Translations under genes and position numbers: made by a program
In this document: piece by piece, positions 63,114 to 64,000 of the stretch
Position numbering within the stretch: position 1 is the first letter of the stretch
Layout of the letters: the number at the start of each line of letters is the position of its first letter
The notes under the pieces: generated by a model
Seen by the model: only the letters and a program-made list of their open reading frames with translations
Told to the model about the DNA's origin: nothing
Database searches by the model: none
Assembly (NCBI GenBank): GCA_964528825.1
Contig: CAZGVB010000005.1
Coordinates: forward strand, 1-64,000
Length of the DNA stretch: 64,000 nucleotides
Reading direction: 5' to 3'
Origin: RGIG5612 sp964528825
GTDB lineage: Bacteria > Bacillota > Clostridia > Lachnospirales > Lachnospiraceae

Positions 63114-63812
63114 TCAATCGTCACATGCAGATTTAATTTTTTTGCAAAATGTGCAGTCTTTATTATTGGTGCATGATATACATATGCGAAAATCTTTGTC
63201 TGAACATGAATCCTTCTTTGCAGCATAAGGTGAAATACCCATGATGGCAGTAACAGATTTTATGGGTGTCATCAGACAATTGTCCGCTACAATGATCCCT
63301 ATGCGCCTTTGGCAATCCAAAAAATCTGTCAAGTCATTTTGAACATTTAAAGGAAGGTCTCCGTAACCGGGGCTGAATCTTTCGGTAAGGGTACATCCCT
63401 CGTCTTCAAGTGCTTTGCGCATATCTTTTTCAAAATTATCACAGATATTTTCTATTGCGGCACCTGCGCATGCATCTGCTATTACTGCCTTTGCCATATC
63501 TTTTATCTGAAGAATATTTATAAGTCTGTCAATATCATAGCCTAAAGTTGCCGCGAATATGATCGCTCCGTCACAATCTTTAAGAAGATCTCGTATATCA
63601 TTTCCCTTAAGATCCAGGCCATCGACACATCCGTCATTTACCGCGGCTTTTTTGTATACGAGTAACGGTTTCGCCACACTTTTGACATCTTCAATACATT
63701 CGGTAATGGCCTTTTTTTCTGTTTCTCTGATATACCTGCCATCGATACCCAGATAATGATAGATCTCGTTAGAATTTATATCTGTAAGTCTAGGATCTAT
63801 AACCGTCATCAT
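63114..63812 (-). CDS. Methionine synthase activation-domain protein
   Basis: A 232-residue stand-alone homologue of the MetH C-terminal activation domain, which binds SAM and reactivates oxidised cobalamin. ERFSPGYGDLPL resembles the SAM-binding RxxPGYxxxP region. A C-terminal ISCTNNKDCTFCKKIKSACDD cysteine-rich tail is unusual. I start at ATG 63812 (GGAG seven bases upstream); the region upstream includes a 21-bp tandem repeat. It is the first gene of the metH-fusion cluster on this strand. Confidence 0.88.
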   Translation of the reverse strand: MMTVIDPRLTDINSNEIYHYLGIDGRYIRETEKKAITECIEDVKSVAKPLLVYKKAAVNDGCVDGLDLKGNDIRDLLKDCDGAIIFAATLGYDIDRLINILQIKDMAKAVIADACAGAAIENICDNFEKDMRKALEDEGCTLTERFSPGYGDLPLNVQNDLTDFLDCQRRIGIIVADNCLMTPIKSVTAIMGISPYAAKKDSCSDKDFRICISCTNNKDCTFCKKIKSACDD

Positions 63813-63877
63813 TTGATCACTCCAAACAATTTTCCGCCATGTCTGACCAGAGGCCAAAGAAAAACATTTAATAGCCA

Positions 63878-63919
63878 ATACATGAGCTGCCATACATAAT
63901 ACATGAGCTGTCATATATA
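63878..63919 (-). repeat. Two tandem 21-bp repeats upstream of the activation-domain gene
   Basis: ATACATGAGCTGCCATACATA-type unit (63878-63898) and a second copy (63899-63919) differ at two positions. The core ATACATGAGCTG is identical. They lie about 65-107 bp before the start codon, and 21 bp is two helical turns, so they may be a two-site operator. Confidence 0.65.
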
Positions 63920-63956
63920 AATAGCAATGATTTATAGATGCATGTTTACAACAAAA

Positions 63957-63979
63957 GGTCTGTCAAGCATTGACAGACC
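63957..63979. terminator. Perfect inverted repeat at window end
   Basis: GGTCTGTCAA-GCA-TTGACAGACC, a perfect 10-bp stem with a 3-base loop; both strands have a short T-stretch after it (TTTTG on minus, CTTTATTCTTT on plus). It is likely the terminator of a gene beyond base 64000. Confidence 0.7.
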
Positions 63980-64000
63980 CTTTATTCTTTATCCTTAATA

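Noticed and set aside
63813..64000. SAM or cobalamin riboswitch before the methionine genes
   Set aside because: The region is AT-rich with a short tandem repeat and a terminator; no conserved riboswitch core was seen.
1..64000. CRISPR array, prophage, insertion sequence or integron
   Set aside because: No regularly spaced repeats, transposase, integrase or phage gene seen.

Overview
The window looks like a low-GC, monoderm Clostridia chromosome, most likely from Lachnospiraceae. The signs are a rimP-nusA-ylxQ-infB-rbfA-nrnA-truB-ribF operon, a SecDF fusion, a four-subunit pyruvate:ferredoxin oxidoreductase, B12-dependent methionine synthesis with a separate activation-domain protein, RNase Y and a WalR/PhoP-like two-component pair. 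Almost every gene is on the minus strand; the exception is a two-gene plus-strand island at 44.3-47.1 kb. I saw no tRNA, insertion sequence, prophage or CRISPR array. A 10-N assembly gap interrupts ligA at 56444-56453.

Layout, left to right (transcription mostly runs right to left). 0-3.1 kb: arginine genes argG-argH-argC, with two tandem ARG boxes just downstream of a strong argG promoter. 3.4-4.3 kb: a small membrane protein and a cytidylate-kinase-like protein. 4.5-13.9 kb: a DMT exporter and the rimP-nusA-infB translation operon, which lacks ylxR. 14.2-20.3 kb: a Dlt-like operon (transglutaminase, carrier protein, MBOAT acyltransferase, SGNH protein with Cys in place of the nucleophilic Ser, lipoprotein, adenylating ligase) that looks non-canonical. 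20.4-31.6 kb: recJ, secDF, pheST, a candidate 6S RNA, yfbR-like, small export protein, thrC and rnpB. 31.6-42.8 kb: a DNA-uptake and chromosome-processing block: comEC, GerMN lipoprotein, histidine kinase, response regulator, comEA, topA, dprA and yifB/comM. 43-47 kb: folD, then the plus-strand pair of surface proteins. 47-54 kb: DAHP synthase, proC, rny and porCDAB. 54-64 kb: a diverged CbiE/CbiT-like protein, metA (predicted acetyl-CoA specific), ligA, rluF, a homocysteine methyltransferase-MTHFR fusion, metH and the MetH activation-domain protein.

The most unusual signal is a 64-bp sequence present three times (4333-4396, 14060-14123, 39906-39969). It always has the same orientation to transcription and always lies 26-27 bp upstream of a -35-like hexamer. 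The downstream genes are the small membrane protein/kinase pair, the rimP-nusA-infB operon and topA. This geometry suggests a shared promoter-associated regulatory element rather than a random intergenic repeat. The second candidate novelty is the Dlt-like operon, which may attach an acyl group other than D-alanine to a surface polymer.
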